DNA of 64,000 nucleotides, taken from positions 96,582,015-96,646,014 of the forward strand of contig NC_057823.1 in NCBI RefSeq assembly GCF_910594005.1. The letters run 5' to 3'. This document shows positions 9,646 through 22,599 of the stretch, piece after piece. Below the pieces are notes generated by a model. That model was not told the origin of the DNA. It worked only from the letters and a program-made list of their open reading frames with translations, and made no database searches. Both the position numbers and the translations under genes were made by a program. Within the stretch, counting starts at the first letter, position 1, and the number at the start of each line of letters is the position of its first letter. The DNA comes from Cervus elaphus. Its lineage: Eukaryota; Chordata; Mammalia; Artiodactyla; Cervidae.

Positions 9646-10212
9646 ATGGAAGCAACCTAGATGCCCATCAGCAGACGAATGGATAAGGAAGCTGTGGTAC
9701 ATATACACCATGGAATATTACTCAGCCATTAAAAAGAATTCATTTGAATCAGTTCTAATGAGATGGATCAAACTGGAGCCCATTATATGTAGTGAAGTAA
9801 GCCAGAAAGATAAAGATCATTACAGCATACTAACACATATATATGGAATTTAGAAAGATGGTAATGATAACCCTATATGCAAAACAGAAAAAGAGACACA
9901 GATGTACAGAACAGACTTTTGGACTCTGTGGGAGAAGGTGAGGGTGGGATGTTTCGAGAGAACAGCATGTATATTATCTATGGTGAAACAGACCACCGGC
10001 CCAGGTGGGATGCATGAGACAGGTGTTCGGGCCAGGTGCACTGGGAGGACCCAGGGGAATCGGGTGGGGGGGGAGGTGGGAGGGGGGATCAGGATGGGGA
10101 ATACATGTAACTCCATGGCTGATTCATGTCAATGTATGACAAAACCCACTGCAATGTTGCGAAGTAATTAGCCTCCAACTAATAAAAATAATTGAAAAAA
10201 AAACAAAAACAA
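9646..10212 (+). mobile_element. L1 right segment: end of ORF2, 3' UTR and A-rich tail
   Basis: It continues the L1 from 4333 after the provirus. ORF2 resumes and ends at the stop at 9851-9853. The 3' UTR follows with a G-rich patch at 10055-10090, then the terminal string seen also at position 1, and an A-rich tail to 10212. The start at 9646 is the second copy of the 5-bp provirus target duplication (9646-9650). Confidence 0.92.
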
Positions 10213-10379
10213 AAACCAGTGTACTGTTAACTGTAAAAAAAGGTGCAACCTAAAGGGTGAGAATTACATTTTATTTGGTGGATTTTCTGAGAATTTAAGC
10301 CTGGGAGGCAACCTTTTAGATATTTCTGAGGAAACTTACTGCATATTGTCACCCTGCTTATTTAACTTATATGCAGAGT

Positions 10380-10586
10380 GAAAGTAAGTCGCTCAGTCAT
10401 GTCTGACTCTTTGAGACCCTGTGGACTGTAGCCTACCAGGCTCCTCTGTCCATGGGATTCTCCAGGCAAGAATACTGGAGTGGGTTACCATTTCCTTCTC
10501 CAGGGGATCTTCCCAGCCCAGGGATTGAACCAGGGTCTCCCACATTGGAGGCAGATGCTTTAACCTCTGAGCCACCAGGGAAGCCC
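10380..10586 (-). mobile_element. Bov-tA SINE inserted in BovB
   Basis: A full-length minus-strand Bov-tA, with the tRNA-like head at the right (CCACCAGGGAAGCCC reversed) and the tail at the left. It is flanked by 12-bp target duplications, TATATGCAGAGT (10368-10379) and TATATGCAAAGT (10587-10598), with one mismatch. The target lies within BovB reverse-transcriptase sequence, so the SINE is the younger element. Confidence 0.93.
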
Positions 10587-10698
10587 TATATGCAAAGTAC
10601 ATCATACGAAATGCCAGGCTAGTTGGACCACAAGCTGGAATCAAGATTTCCGGAAGAAATATATATATAACCTCAGATATTCAGATGATACCACCCTT

Positions 10699-11139
10699 AT
10701 GGCAGAAAGCAAAGAAGAACTAAAGAACCTCTTGGTGAAAATGAAAGAGGAGAGTGAAAAAGTTGGCTTAAAACTCAACATTCAGAAAACTAAGATTATG
10801 GCATTTGGTCCCATCACTTCATGGCAAGTGGATGGGGAAACAGTGAGAGACTTTATTTTTGGTGGCTCCAAAATCACTGAAGATGGTGACTGCAGACACG
10901 AAATTAAAAGATGCCTGCTCCTTGGAAGAAAAGCTATGACCAACCTAGGCAGCATATTAAAAAGCAAAAACATTACTTTACCAACAAAGGTCCATCTAAT
11001 TAAAGCTATGGTCTTTCTAGGAGTCATGTATGGGTGTGAGAGTTTGACCATAAACAAAGCTGAGTGCAGAAGAATTGATGCTTTTGAACTGTGGTTTTGG
11101 AGAAGACTCTTGAGAGTCTCTTGGACTACAAGGAGATAA
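10699..11139 (+). pseudogene. BovB reverse transcriptase C-terminal remnant
   Basis: 146 codons matching the region after the catalytic site of the BovB RTE-type reverse transcriptase; recognisable strings are LKLNIQKTKIM, TSWQVDGE, LLLGRKAM and VMYGCES. The catalytic motifs A to C are absent because the copy is truncated and split by a SINE. The frame ends at a stop after WTTRR. It is a dead copy with no host function. Confidence 0.88.
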
Positions 11140-11455
11140 AACCAGTCCATCCTGAAGGAAATCAACCCTGAATGTTCATTGGAAGGACTGATGCTGAAGC
11201 TGAAACTCCTATACTTTGGTTACCTGATACAAAGAACTGATTCATTGGAAAAGACCCTGATGCTGGGAGAGATTGAAGGCAGGAGGAGACGGGACGACAG
11301 AGGATGAGATAATTGGATCACATCACCAACGCAATGGGCATGATTTTGAATAGGCTTTGGGAGTTGGTGATGAACAGGGAAGCCTGGCATGCTGCAGTCC
11401 ATGGGGTCACAAAGAGTTGGACACGAATGAGTGACTGAACTGAACTGAACTGATG

Positions 11456-13851
11456 CATTCAGAGGTGGCTGTGATGGCTGATGGCCTGATGGCCACAACA
11501 TCTTTTGTTTACTGATATGGCAAGCAATGTTTTTGTTAACAGTACCCTTCTTTTGAAATTGTGCCATACCTCTTTGAGGTAGTAATTCAGAGATTAGTAT
11601 AGAACATGGACATTGAAATGGATGTTAGTCCTATCACCTTAAAGCAATGCCATTCTTAACAGAAACTACTTAGACAGCAAACTGAAGACTTGAAAGCACT
11701 TCTAGAGGTGACTGTCTTGGCTTAACATGAAGATCAGACCTCTTGAATCAGCCAAGAGAATTATCTTGTGTTAAAATGTTATTTAGACCTTTTAAATTAG
11801 TGATCTAACACTAAGATTTGTTAGTTAATTTATGATTTTTATTAAAATGGACTGGTTCTCTGCATGAAATATGTGAAGAATACTTGGATTTCTTTTCTGG
11901 ATTCCACTGTTGACTAGCTTTACAATTTGATCTATTTTCTTTAGAAAAATCTTCAGTTCTAGAATTTAATAAAACATTTCAAGTGAGTTATGATAATTTT
12001 TTCTCAAAATAATAAAATCAATAAAATATGGATGTTAATTAACAAGCTTTTTTTTTCAATTAATTACATAACCTGAAGGCAAAACCATGACAATTGAATT
12101 TACAACCCTGCACATTTGCATGAGGAATAGCTCCTACAATCTATACTAAAGAGGGGAATTCGAATGCCTTGGTAAGTAAATGAACAGAGGACCTCAGGAA
12201 ATGGACATTTATGGTAGGCTGGAGAAGTTCTGCAGAGAAAGTTAAGTGGGAAAGTCAAATCTCCTTTCTGCATGGAAAATTGTATAATACTTTGGACATT
12301 TTTTTCCCAGATAGCACAGTTCTCTATGAGACAGACCTGTCATTTAGAACTATACACAGTCTTGTATGAAACTGCATAATATGAAAAATAAAAGTACAAA
12401 ATGAAAGCATTCTCAATAACCAATTTGTAGATATAGTGGCAAATCAAGTCTCATTTGCAGGCTTCCAAAGAAAAGTTGATTTCTCATTTTGCTTAATTAT
12501 AGATAAAGGCTAGAATCTTACTTTTGCTTTTCTCACCATTGATAGGTAATGGATCAAGTTCAAGATTTTGTATGTTAATATATAGGCCCGTTAGAATCCT
12601 TATGTACTTTTTTGTGAAGTTAAAGTCAGATTGATGTTTTCATTCAGCTTCCAGAGCCGCTTGTGTGTAGGAAGTGTATTCTTCCTGTCTCTCCAAATCT
12701 TTTTATTCTGTCTTCTGTCTTTGTTCATGTTGCTTTCATTGTCCTCAGCTCAGTGAGGTGTCTGCACTTTCACTTTGAAAAGGAATATATGGTGTTTTTC
12801 CCAAGCGCCCTTTTGCTAACATAGCCAAGTACTAGCATCTACTGAACTTTCACAGGGGATATGCATTTGTGAGTCACAGAATCTGTATAATGAAAGCTCC
12901 GAGGTAGGTCTCACTGTTCTCACACAATCTTAATGCTATCAGCTTAATTGATCCCGCTTTTGTCAGAAGGGAGTTTATGTCAGCTCAGCACAAAGGGAGA
13001 CAACCAATAAAAGGCTTTATTCTTTAGGATCAGTTATGTACTTTTAGGAGCTGCTGTCACATGGATTTATATCCTTGAGCCTTGTGCAGGGAGTGGCAAA
13101 AAAAGATAAGACTTAAGAGAACTGTTTTCTCAGTGTACCGGTTAAATGAGCGGGTTGGATGTCAAAAGTGAACAAGTTGAATCTCTCAGATATGAACTCC
13201 CTAAAATGCAATTTAACACCTATAGCACATAGTATTATCATTAATCCGTAAGTAATGGTCAGGGGAAATTCATTTAATGGTTATAAAGGATAATGTAGTA
13301 TTACAGAGATGGAGTAAAAATGTTTCAAATGTGTATACTGAGCCTAACATATCATCGTCTTTGATGGGGAAGAGAAAAAAAGGTTGTGATTAATTTTTGT
13401 TTTATGTACAAAATGAGGACTGAATTTTTCTTTAAGAAAAATGAGACTTGGGGATACTTAAACTATTTTTCCCCATGGCTTCTAAACTAATATACATGAA
13501 TCATAGTGTTTAATTTCTTAGATGATTAGCATTTTTGCATTGAATAAAAGTGAAAGACAGATAAGAGAACACACAAACAAACCACTAAATGACCTGGAGG
13601 GCCAGAGTTGAGTAGGAGAGAGGCTTGGAGAACTCCGGGAGCTATAACAACCTGATACACAGTTGATACAAACACACAGATACACACTCTCATGCCAGTA
13701 ACAGCCATTGAAAGCCCTTGATGCTGGAAAGCAATAGACTTCCATAATGCAAAGCTCATGTGTAAGAATATAAACACTTTGATGAAAAAATTATTGCCTT
13801 GTATTTTTTGAATATTAATTTCATAAGAAGGAAATCATGGGTTCCCTGGTC
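11456..13851. other. AT-rich intergenic stretch
   Basis: No recognised gene, RNA gene or young repeat. Open frames on the minus strand at 13518-13777 are short, overlap in two frames and resemble nothing known. I see only AT-rich old sequence. Confidence 0.5.
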
Positions 13852-14385
13852 AGAAAACGATTGCTTCTTGACAGAAATGCTATGACAAACCTGACACTGT
13901 GTTGAAAAGCAGAGACATCACTCTGGCAACAAAGGTCTGTATAGTCAAGGCTATGGTCTCGCCAGTGGTCAAGTATGGCTGTGAGAGTTGGACCATAAAG
14001 ACGGCAGAACACCAAAGAGTTGATGCCTTTAAACTGTGGTGCTGGAGAACACTCCTTGCAGTCCACTGCAAGATCAAGCCAGTCAATCTTAAGGGAAATC
14101 AACCCTGAGTACTCATTGAAAGGACAGATGCTGAACCTGAAGCTCCAGTATTTTGGTCATCTGATGCAAGCAGCCGACTCATTGGAAAAGTCCCTGATGC
14201 TGGGAAAGATTGAGGGCAGAAGGAGAAGAAGACATCAGAGGATGAGATGGCTGGGTGGTATCACCAATGCAATGGAATGAACTTGGGCAAACTTCGGGAG
14301 ATGGTGAGGGACAGGGAGGCCTGGTGTGCTGCAGTCCATGGGGTCACAAAGAGTTGGACACGGGTGCACAACTGAACAACAACAG
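13852..14385 (+). mobile_element. BovB LINE 3' fragment
   Basis: About 530 bp matching BovB from the LLLGRKAM-equivalent region to the 3' end, here ending CAACTGAACAACAAC. Frameshifts split the coding remnant into two frames (13899-14108 and 14020-14280). Divergence is higher than in the 10338 copy. No target duplication was recognised. Confidence 0.88.
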
Positions 14386-16186
14386 CCAAGACTTCTCATC
14401 TTAGAACTAGAGTAGTATAGGATATTATATCCATCTAAAAAGTGTTTTCAATTACTTCTCTTGGAAGTTGCTAATTAATTTCAAGCAACACACTGATCCT
14501 CATTCTTCTTTTTCTTTATCACTTCTGAGCATTTTTTTATTGTCCCATTATATATATATATAGGTTGAGCACTCACAATGGATACCTTTTGTAGGAATAG
14601 GTAAAAATATAAATTATAGCATCTGACCATGAATAATTAAAAATCACTTATTTGTTAAGTGATTACTGGGTATTTCTGTTATCAGTTACTTACTTTGAGC
14701 TATTTCTTCTTGGAAGGAATGTGTATTTCAGTCAAGAACTAGAAATAAAATTGGAGATAGGTAAAGAATCTCCTGTGACTTTTAGTGAAGAAAGGTTCCT
14801 TTCTAAGAGTAATGCTTAAAGTATTTATTAATAGAAATGTACTCATAAATATTTCCCAATACTTGATTCTTCATCCATTTAAGACTTTTTATAATACACA
14901 GAACATCTAGAAATTGTTTTTTCATATTTATCAAGATAATATTGTCAGACAAATAGATTACACATAAGCTAATTAATTTCAGTTTATATCTTTTAGTGTT
15001 GAGAAGGCAGTCAGTTCCGCTTTACCCAGAATGAGTATATCTGTGTTAAATAAGCTGGCCAGAATGGGAAAATAATCTGTACCAGAAATAGATGCAATCT
15101 GTGAAAATTTTCTACTCTGATATTTCCTCTCAGTCTTATAACCTTTCCAGGAATATCAGTTATGTTTTCAGTAAGAACCAAAAGTATAAAAGCACAGAAG
15201 ACGTTTCCCATGGTATACACACAGGCATTTGGAAGAATGATATTTGCAATATTAATTTATGCATTCTTCCCCCTCTACTGATGTTTTTAAAATTGATCTT
15301 TGACCTCCCCTCTTTCCAGCAGTCAATGAGGCATCCAATGTGTCAAGATAGTCTTGTTATAGCAGAAAGCAGAGAGTTTGAGTCAAGTTTCTAATTTTTG
15401 AATTAAACATCATATATAACAGATAAAATTTGGAAAGATACAAAATAATTAAGAGCCAGATTTTGTCCGTGTTTTTGTCCGTGTTCCACTAGCTATATAA
15501 AGAATATCTATCCTGGGGAATGGTAGGAGAAGAAAGAGAGGAAAAAGAGCTGTTAGCTTCTGGTAGATTCCTGAAAAGGAGCCAGATATATTTCTTTTCC
15601 ATTTTCTACCCTTAGTTGCCAAATCCAGGGAGGGGAAACATCTCCCACTGCTAAGCAGTCTTGGTGAACTTTGAGAGTGGATTGACACTGTGCTCTTTTT
15701 TTTTTTTTCAGGTAGATCCTAGGAAATAACAGTTTCCATAGTTTCTTTGTACCCCCAGCATGGTGCAAAAATGTTTGTGTAGGCATCTGGGCAAATGGGC
15801 TTGACACAGCCCACAAAAATGTCCTTGTGCCCCTGCAGAGCTCATGGAGCAACAGATAAATTTTTCTGAAAGCAGTAAGCACTAAGACTATGATACAGAG
15901 TGTCAGTGAAACTGCAAATACCTTGTTTTCAAGACAAGGAGACTGTGACAGTGATGTGCATAAGCTAAAGACAACTGACTGCTTGGAACACAAACGTCTA
16001 GCTCATTGCAAGTTATGATATGTGTAGACGATGATAGAAAATGCCCAGATTTCTACCCACATAACCTGTCACTATACAATTCCTGAGGAATTCAGCAGCT
16101 AATTCAGAGAAAAGATGAGAAGAAATACTGAAATGACTAAGCACTGTCAGTGATTTAGATGCTTGGAGTACAAATGAAATTTAGTT
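14386..16186. other. AT-rich intergenic stretch
   Basis: No recognised gene. A short TA repeat lies at about 14551-14562. A 146-codon minus-strand open frame at 15553-15993 has a hydrophobic segment but no family I recognise and contains a Lys run from a T tract (15699-15710); I regard it as chance. Confidence 0.5.
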
Positions 16187-16196
16187 ATAGCAAAGG

Positions 16197-16390
16197 ACTC
16201 GGTTTCTGCAGTGCAGGAGACCTGGGTTTGATCCCTGGACCAGGAAGATCCCCTGGAGAAGGAAATGGCATCCCACTCCAGTATTCTTGCCTGGAGAATT
16301 CCATGGACAGAGGGGTCTGGTTGGCTACAGTTCATGGGATTGCAAAGAGTAGGACACCACTGAGTGGCTAACACTTTCGCTTTCTTTCAC
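16197..16390 (+). mobile_element. Bov-tA SINE, slightly 5'-truncated
   Basis: Plus-strand Bov-tA lacking the first ~25 bp of its tRNA-like head; the B-box region GGGTTTGATCC and the Bov-A body are present. Perfect 10-bp target duplications ATAGCAAAGG flank it (16187-16196 and 16391-16400). Confidence 0.93.
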
Positions 16391-16751
16391 ATAGCAAAGG
16401 GAGTTATATTTCTTGAATATGTTATTTGGTAGAATGACATAGATAGTCACCATGTGTGTTTTTAATATAAATCTTGAATATGTCATTGTTGTTATTAGCC
16501 CTTGTAATAAATAGTTCTAAATATTTAAAATATCTAAATAGTTCTAAGTTTTAATTACCAAATATGCAGACAACTCATGTTGCCCCTTTTCATGATGAAG
16601 AGTGGTGATGATAGTCTTTTAATGAAAGATCTCTCCCCACAATTTCTGGCAGCCAGAGTAATTTGAACATTTTCCTGTATTTAATACCTAGCAGAATTGC
16701 AGATTTCACAAACTACTATACATAAAATAGATAATTAATAATTATCTATTA

Positions 16752-16914
16752 TAGCACAGTGAACTTTTCTCAATACTCTGTAGTGACCTATATGGGAAAA
16801 GGACCTGAAAAAAAGAATGGATATATGTATATGTACAATGGATTCACTTTGCTCTACAGCTGAAACTAACACAATATTCTAAAGCAACTATATTTCAATA
16901 AAAACTTCAAAAAA
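16752..16914 (+). mobile_element. Old artiodactyl L1 3' end
   Basis: The sequence runs from AGCACAGTGAAC through TTCACTTTGCTCTACAGCTG and GAAACTAACACAA to CAATAAAAACTTC plus an A-rich tail, the known terminal pattern of older artiodactyl L1 copies. Non-coding. Confidence 0.7.
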
Positions 16915-18185
16915 TCGCAGATGTCAAAACTCCAAGTGTTGTAGGATTGTAACTCTGAGTGAGATTTTCAACCATTTTAATACTCAAAATTATTTTGCAC
17001 TCTAATCAAAGTTTGTCAAGTGTTTAAATTTATTTTTATTCCTATAAAGAGACAAATAAACAAGTATTTCCAAGAAGCCAGAACAGTACAATGGATATCT
17101 TATCTATCCTTTCTCTTGATATGATTTCAAAAGCCTCCAGAATGTGGGAAACAAAAGCACAACTTTTTATATCCCATTTATATGAATCAAAATTACACCA
17201 GAAAAACAATATTAATAACCTCTCATCATGTCAGTCTTGCAAAAGCACGTCACCTTTCTTTAGGGATCACTCTATGATGGACTGATGATCTTAGAAATTC
17301 TAAGAATAATGGTGAAGGATATAGTAGGGAGAAAGCCTACTCCCTGTTAATGATCTCCCTCATGCACTTTTGTAATGCCCTCTTTCCCTTGATCATTCCA
17401 TCATAATGAAACCTAATTTCCTCTTACAATTTTATGTATTTGTTAATAATATTTTTTCAGAAAGAAACAACTACTTTGCTGAAGGCAAATTAAGTTGATT
17501 CTTACAAGTTTGATGAAGCAGCTCTTTACTCACATTATAAATTTCAAATTGAATCAAAATTAGGTGAAATTAATTCTGTTTCCCTGGATATTCTTAGGCT
17601 TAATAAAATGAAGCATAACTAATTTTAGGGTGATAATCTAATCTGACAAGTGGGTAATGAATAACTTTCTGCCACTCTAAATTATAAAATGTATCAGTTA
17701 CCTATTAGTACAGAGAGAAATATATTTTGGCAACCTCTAAGTGATATTATTGAAAATAATTATGATTAATCTGATTGCAAATAATTAAAATATATAATGT
17801 TATTTATTCAAATTCTTAGAGGAGACTTGTTTGACCTGCTTCTTAATTATTTGATCAGATTATTTTTGTTACTTTTAATGAAGTAAATAAAAGGTGTAAA
17901 ATAAATTTTTGTGGCTAATATAGCATGTTTCATTTGCCAATGAAGTTCAGACTGTTCAAATGATGATTCCTGGGCTCTGCTCTCTGGAGTTCTTATTTCA
18001 GTAGGATGAGGCAAAGAGTGCTCTGGGAATCTGGTTCACTGGGCGCCTTGGGTAGGTTCTCCTGTAGGTATTCCCAGGACAACATTATATTCACGTACAG
18101 CCTAATTTATGTAGAGAATAGTTATTATTTCTCCTGTTTGCCATTTAAGAGCTCAAGCAAAAATGTAATATATTTATGGTTAACT
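16915..18185. other. AT-rich intergenic stretch
   Basis: No recognised gene or repeat. The longest open frames are under 72 codons. Confidence 0.5.
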
Positions 18186-18787
18186 TATTTTTTAAAGCTT
18201 TATATTTTACAGCAATTTTAGATTTCCAGAAAAATTGAGCAAATATTTCCTATAAACCTTGTACTTGGCTTCCCTTATTGTTAACCTTTTACATTATCAT
18301 GGTACATTTGTTATAACTAATGGACCAATGAGAATATATTATTATTATTAAATGAAGTCATACTTTTTTCTATTTTTAAAATTCTTTTCCTAAGATTGCG
18401 TTCCTGCATCAGGATCTCAATCAGGATGCCATGTTGTATTTAGTTGTCACGTCTCCCTAGGTTCCTCTTGGCTGTGATACTTTTTTCAGACTTTCTCTGT
18501 TTCCTTAGTTTCCTTATTTATGCAGTATCTGTCAGCTTTTTTAGTTGTAAAGTTACTCTTTTCCCCCTCCTTTCATACCCTTTGAAAGGAAGTTTACACT
18601 TCAGGTGTGAGGAGTTATGTTCCAACTCCTTAAGAGAGAGGAGTATCACCTAAATTATTTGAATTCTTCTGCAGAATATTTATCCTTTTTCCTTCATCTA
18701 TCTATTTAGTCTAATATTTATTTATCAGTGCATCAGTGTGGATTCACAGGGTATTTATTTTACACTGTGGATTATAATTCAATACTT
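18186..18787 (-). mobile_element. Old L1M 3' UTR, left part
   Basis: Reverse-oriented old mammalian L1 3' region. Diagnostic strings include CAGCAATTTTAGATTTCC, GGTACATTTGTTATAAC, TTTAGTTGTCACGTCTCC and TGTAAAGTTACTC. It is strongly diverged. It continues after a BovB insertion at about 19150. Confidence 0.75.
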
Positions 18788-19142
18788 TGTTGTTGTTCAC
18801 TCAGTCATGCCTGATTCTTTGTGACCCCATGGACTGCAGCATGTAGGGCTTCCCTGTCCTTTAGTATCTCCCAGAGTTTGCTCAAACCCATGTCCATCGA
18901 GTTGGTGATGTCATCCAACCATTTCATCCTCTGTCACCCCCTTATCCTCCTGCCTTCAATCTTTCCCAGCATCGGGGTCTTTTCCAGTGAGTCAGTTCTT
19001 AGCATCAGGTGGCCAAAGTATTGGAGTTTCAGTTTCAGCACCAGTTCTTCCAATGAATATTCAGAGTTGATTTCCTTCAGGATTGACTGGTTTGGTCTTG
19101 CTGTCCGAGGGACTCTCTGGAGTCTTCTCTAACCACAGTTTG
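18788..19142 (-). mobile_element. BovB 3' fragment nested in old L1
   Basis: About 355 bp of BovB 3' end in reverse orientation, from TTGTTCACTCAGTCATGCC to CTAACCACAGTTTGG. The flanks AATTCAATACTTT (left) and AATCTAGTACTGCTTT (right) look like a decayed target duplication of L1 sequence. Confidence 0.88.
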
Positions 19143-19149
19143 GACGTAT

Positions 19150-19450
19150 AAATCTAGTACTGCTTTCTTTTGTTGCTCACTGTCTTCCAGCTTGTGCCAT
19201 CAGAAATCCTTTCCGTTTGTTCTAGCGCTGCTTCTATGTATGCTCATTGTTCTATTTGTTTGTCTTACTGTTTATCTGATTTAGCACTTCTTTACCTTCT
19301 AGTACTGCAAGATGGTTCTGGATTATCTAATTTATCTCCTATTCAAATTATAGAATTTACCATCTCTTCAACAAATCCCGATTCCTTTAGTTGGAAGGTA
19401 GTATTAACAACCAAGGTATGGGTGCTCAGTGCACAAGTATTTTTTTGAGA
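19150..19450 (-). mobile_element. Old L1M 3' UTR, right part
   Basis: Continuation of the L1M copy after BovB: TTTGTTGCTCACTGTC, TAGTACTGCAAGATGGTTC, CCCGATTCCTTTAGTTGGA and GGTATGGGTGCTCAGTG match the known downstream order. Non-coding. Confidence 0.65.
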
Positions 19451-19577
19451 AAGAATAATAATACATGATGCAAAATGGTAATGAAATTAATTGATGACAT
19501 TTACAAATAGCCTTAAACAGCCAATCTCAAACCTTTTATCATAGCATGCATTAAAATTATTGAGGACCTCAAAAAGC

Positions 19578-19706
19578 TCTTATTCTCCAGGCAAGAATAT
19601 TGGAATAGGTTGCCATTCCCATCTCTAGACGATCTTCCTAACCCAGGGATCGAACCCACATCTCCCACATTGCAGGCCTTACCATCTGAGCCACCAGGGA
19701 AGCCCT
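19578..19706 (-). mobile_element. Bov-tA SINE fragment (head and first part of the body)
   Basis: Reverse-strand Bov-tA lacking its 3' half. It runs from TTCTCCAGGCAAGAATATTGG to CCACCAGGGAAGCCC. The B-box equivalent (GGGATCGAACCC) is retained. No clear target duplication. Confidence 0.88.
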
Positions 19707-21960
19707 GGTATTTATGTGGATTATATCTATTTATATGTAATGAATTAAAAAGGCAAATGGGGACATTTAAAAATATCCTTTTAATAGTCCTTTTAAATGA
19801 AACTGAAAACCCAATATTTGTTTAACTAGTATTTTTATGAAAATTAATTATGTTTTACATATGTTTACAAAAAGATCAAGAACAGTGTAGTAGTTTTACA
19901 TTTTACATATCTTTCTAGTGTCCAGCTTAATAGGAAAAAAACTTGATTATCACATGTGCTTCTTTATTCAGCATTCAGTCTGTTGCAATTTGTTGTTTTG
20001 GTTAAAGTCTATGAAGAAAATTCAGTCTCACATAGATATATAATTGGAAGTAGAATGTCAATATTTTAATAGCCTTTTAAGATAATTTTGGATATCTCAC
20101 GTAGGTTCTGAAAAAAATCTACCATATCTTTATGAGATAATGAGAATGAGATAGATAAATAATACCTTAGTATCATTATGAATATCCTTTTGACCTTGTA
20201 TACTCCCTGAAAGGTCTCAGGAGCTCACAAAGGGCCTCATACCACACTTTGAGAACTGTTGGTCTTAAATATACTGTTTCAAGTAGGAAAAGAAAAAAGT
20301 CTGCAGTCTAAGTTTTGTACTATCACTTATTCAGTGTCCATTTATTTAATCAGTGATCAATTTCACAGGCTGATTTTTTAACTTACTTTATCAATAGAGA
20401 AGGTACTGGAATAAACCCTGCACAGTAAATGGTCAAATGTTGAACTCATTGTCAATGTAAAGACAGGCAAAGCAAGTAAAATTAAATAACTCATGGTTGG
20501 ACAATTCATCTTCACTTGGTGTAATTTGCTCTCATATGCCTTCTCCATTTGCTTTCTTCCTATTTGCACATTATAACTTGTCTTGCTGTCACATTCTCAG
20601 TTTGGTTTGGGCAGCTGTGTGACATGTCTGATGAGGGGTCACTTGGAGGCATTTTTCATGCTTTGCATTGATCATCAATCAGCCATGATGAATGCCCATG
20701 TGAGCAATTTCCACCATGAAAACACCTTGGGCGGCACTTGAGAATGAAAGAGGAGGGTTTTGGCAAGAATGAGGAGACAAGAAAGTGAGCCCAACACCAA
20801 TTTACTAAATCTGCTGCTCTGCTGGAATGATTGTGAGAAATGATGGATGACTGATATCACTCTCAAGTGTCTTTTATCCCTTAGGATAATTTTGCCAATT
20901 TTCCGGTGAACTTAAATGTCCACAGATGTTTGAGATGAAACCTGCTGATTTGTAACTCAAAGCCTTTAACTGGCAAATTGCTGGAGAATGTCAGTGGAAA
21001 CTGGCAAGTTGACTACAGTGTCAGCAAAAGACCACTGAGTGTCCTGAAGACACTCTTGTAATTTGTCACTGGCACAGATGTCAAGCCTAATGATTTTTTT
21101 TTTTTTAGTAGATTAGGAGAAAGAATGGAATGCTAAGTGTTGCTAGTCTGGTCTCACAGTTGGTAAATATATACTACTCCTCTTGTCTATTGCTATTGAT
21201 ATTCTTCTAGGGGAAAATGTTAACCAAGAAGTTAGTTTAAAATTTTGTCATGTTTTACATTTATTAAAATAACTATGAATCCTGAGTTTCATAGTGAATT
21301 ATTTTTTAATACTATTATTTTTGAAAGATCCATGTCAATTTTTATTCTTCATCTATCTTTTCTGTCCTTTTAACATGCTAATAAACCATTTTTATCCACA
21401 ATCTTAGCCAGAATTTCTTAATTTGGTTGCATGTTAGAACACATAGAAACTTTTAAAAATTGTATAGATGCCTGGATCCCAAATTATATTAATAAGACAA
21501 AATTACTCAGAATCCCTCAAAGAAACAGGATTTTGATATTTCTTAGAAATTCTCCAAGTTACTCTAATGCACACTTCTAGTTGAGGATCACTGGTCTAGG
21601 TTATGGATGACAAATAAGTTTTTACCAACCAGTTGTTAATAGCTGTCTACAGAGCTACGTAAAGAATGATTCCAAGGTCACGTCTGAGTTCAAGTTAAGA
21701 TGATGCACTCATGATGTCTGCCAAGGACTCTAGAGAGGAGAGTAGCAGCTCACATAAGTCCTTGCCATCCCTCACTATGGCCTTCTGACTTGATATTTCT
21801 TCCTTCATGAGTATTGAATTTATTCCCTCTTTCTCTGTTCTGTACTCATATTATGAGGTCCAAGACACATATCTGATATTATTGATTCTGAGACTCTTTA
21901 TATTACAAAAATGTTTTCAGTAGTCTCACTAGCAAAAAGAATGGATTCTAAGATTAAGTA
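19707..21960. other. AT-rich intergenic stretch
   Basis: No gene recognised. T run at about 21096-21107. Short minus-strand frames at 20378-20569 and 20675-20866 have no recognised similarity. Confidence 0.5.
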
Positions 21961-21961
21961 C

Positions 21962-21991
<30 letters not shown>
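21961..21991. repeat. (CA)n microsatellite
   Basis: About 15 uninterrupted CA units, likely polymorphic. Confidence 0.97.
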
Positions 21992-21994
<3 letters not shown>

Positions 21995-22599
21995 CGTATA
22001 TTGCCAAAGTGAGCATTTATTATGGCCATAGTGAAAAATACAATGACCCCTTTTTGCCATGACTATCGCCATTATATATTAATAATTAAATATTATGAAC
22101 TCACAGAGAAGGGCAAAAGATCTTTACATTCCTAGTTGTATTAACTTGCTCTGTGACTTCTGCTTGCTATTTAAACTGCCTAAGTATCAGTCTTATTTAT
22201 ATATTAAATAGAGTGCACATTATTATGTACTTTATAACAAAAATCTTGTGAGAATCATGCCTTGTATACTTGTAAATTCTTTATACAGAATAAATCCCCA
22301 GGAAACATCAGCCATTTTAGTTATTATTTTGGCATATGGATCATCTGATTATCCATAAAAATTTGTCATTTCAGTTCAACTAGGTACTGTTGTCCCAAGC
22401 TACCTCTAAGCAATCATCTAATGCACAGAGTACAAAACATTGGGGGGAGATCAATATGCTGTCGAAACACCCAGCCACCACTGCAACTAAAATTACTGAA
22501 TAATTTATTCAAGGTCATACAGCAAGTGGAAAAAAAAATCAAGATTCAGTCCCAGGTTGACCTAGATACACTTTAAGCTAGCTGATAGATCACATTTCA

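Larger units (their letters stand above)
10338..11455 (+). mobile_element. BovB LINE, 5'-truncated 3' portion, split by a SINE
   Basis: Begins within the reverse-transcriptase region (TATTGTCACCCTGCTTATTT), is interrupted by a Bov-tA at 10380-10586, and runs on to the BovB 3' end (GAGTGACTGAACTGAACTGA). The coding remnant at 10699-11139 (146 codons) is the region after the YADD motif. Related copies occur at 13852, 48425, 59400 and 61080. Confidence 0.92.

Noticed and set aside
9079..9711. A 210-codon gene encoding a 19-residue repeat protein
   Set aside because: The frame crosses the U5 end, the PBS and the leader, and is open only because the repeat unit is divisible by three. The opposite strand is open as well.
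15553..15993. 146-codon minus-strand gene with a hydrophobic segment
   Set aside because: No recognisable family, a Lys run from a T tract, no supporting promoter or splice context.
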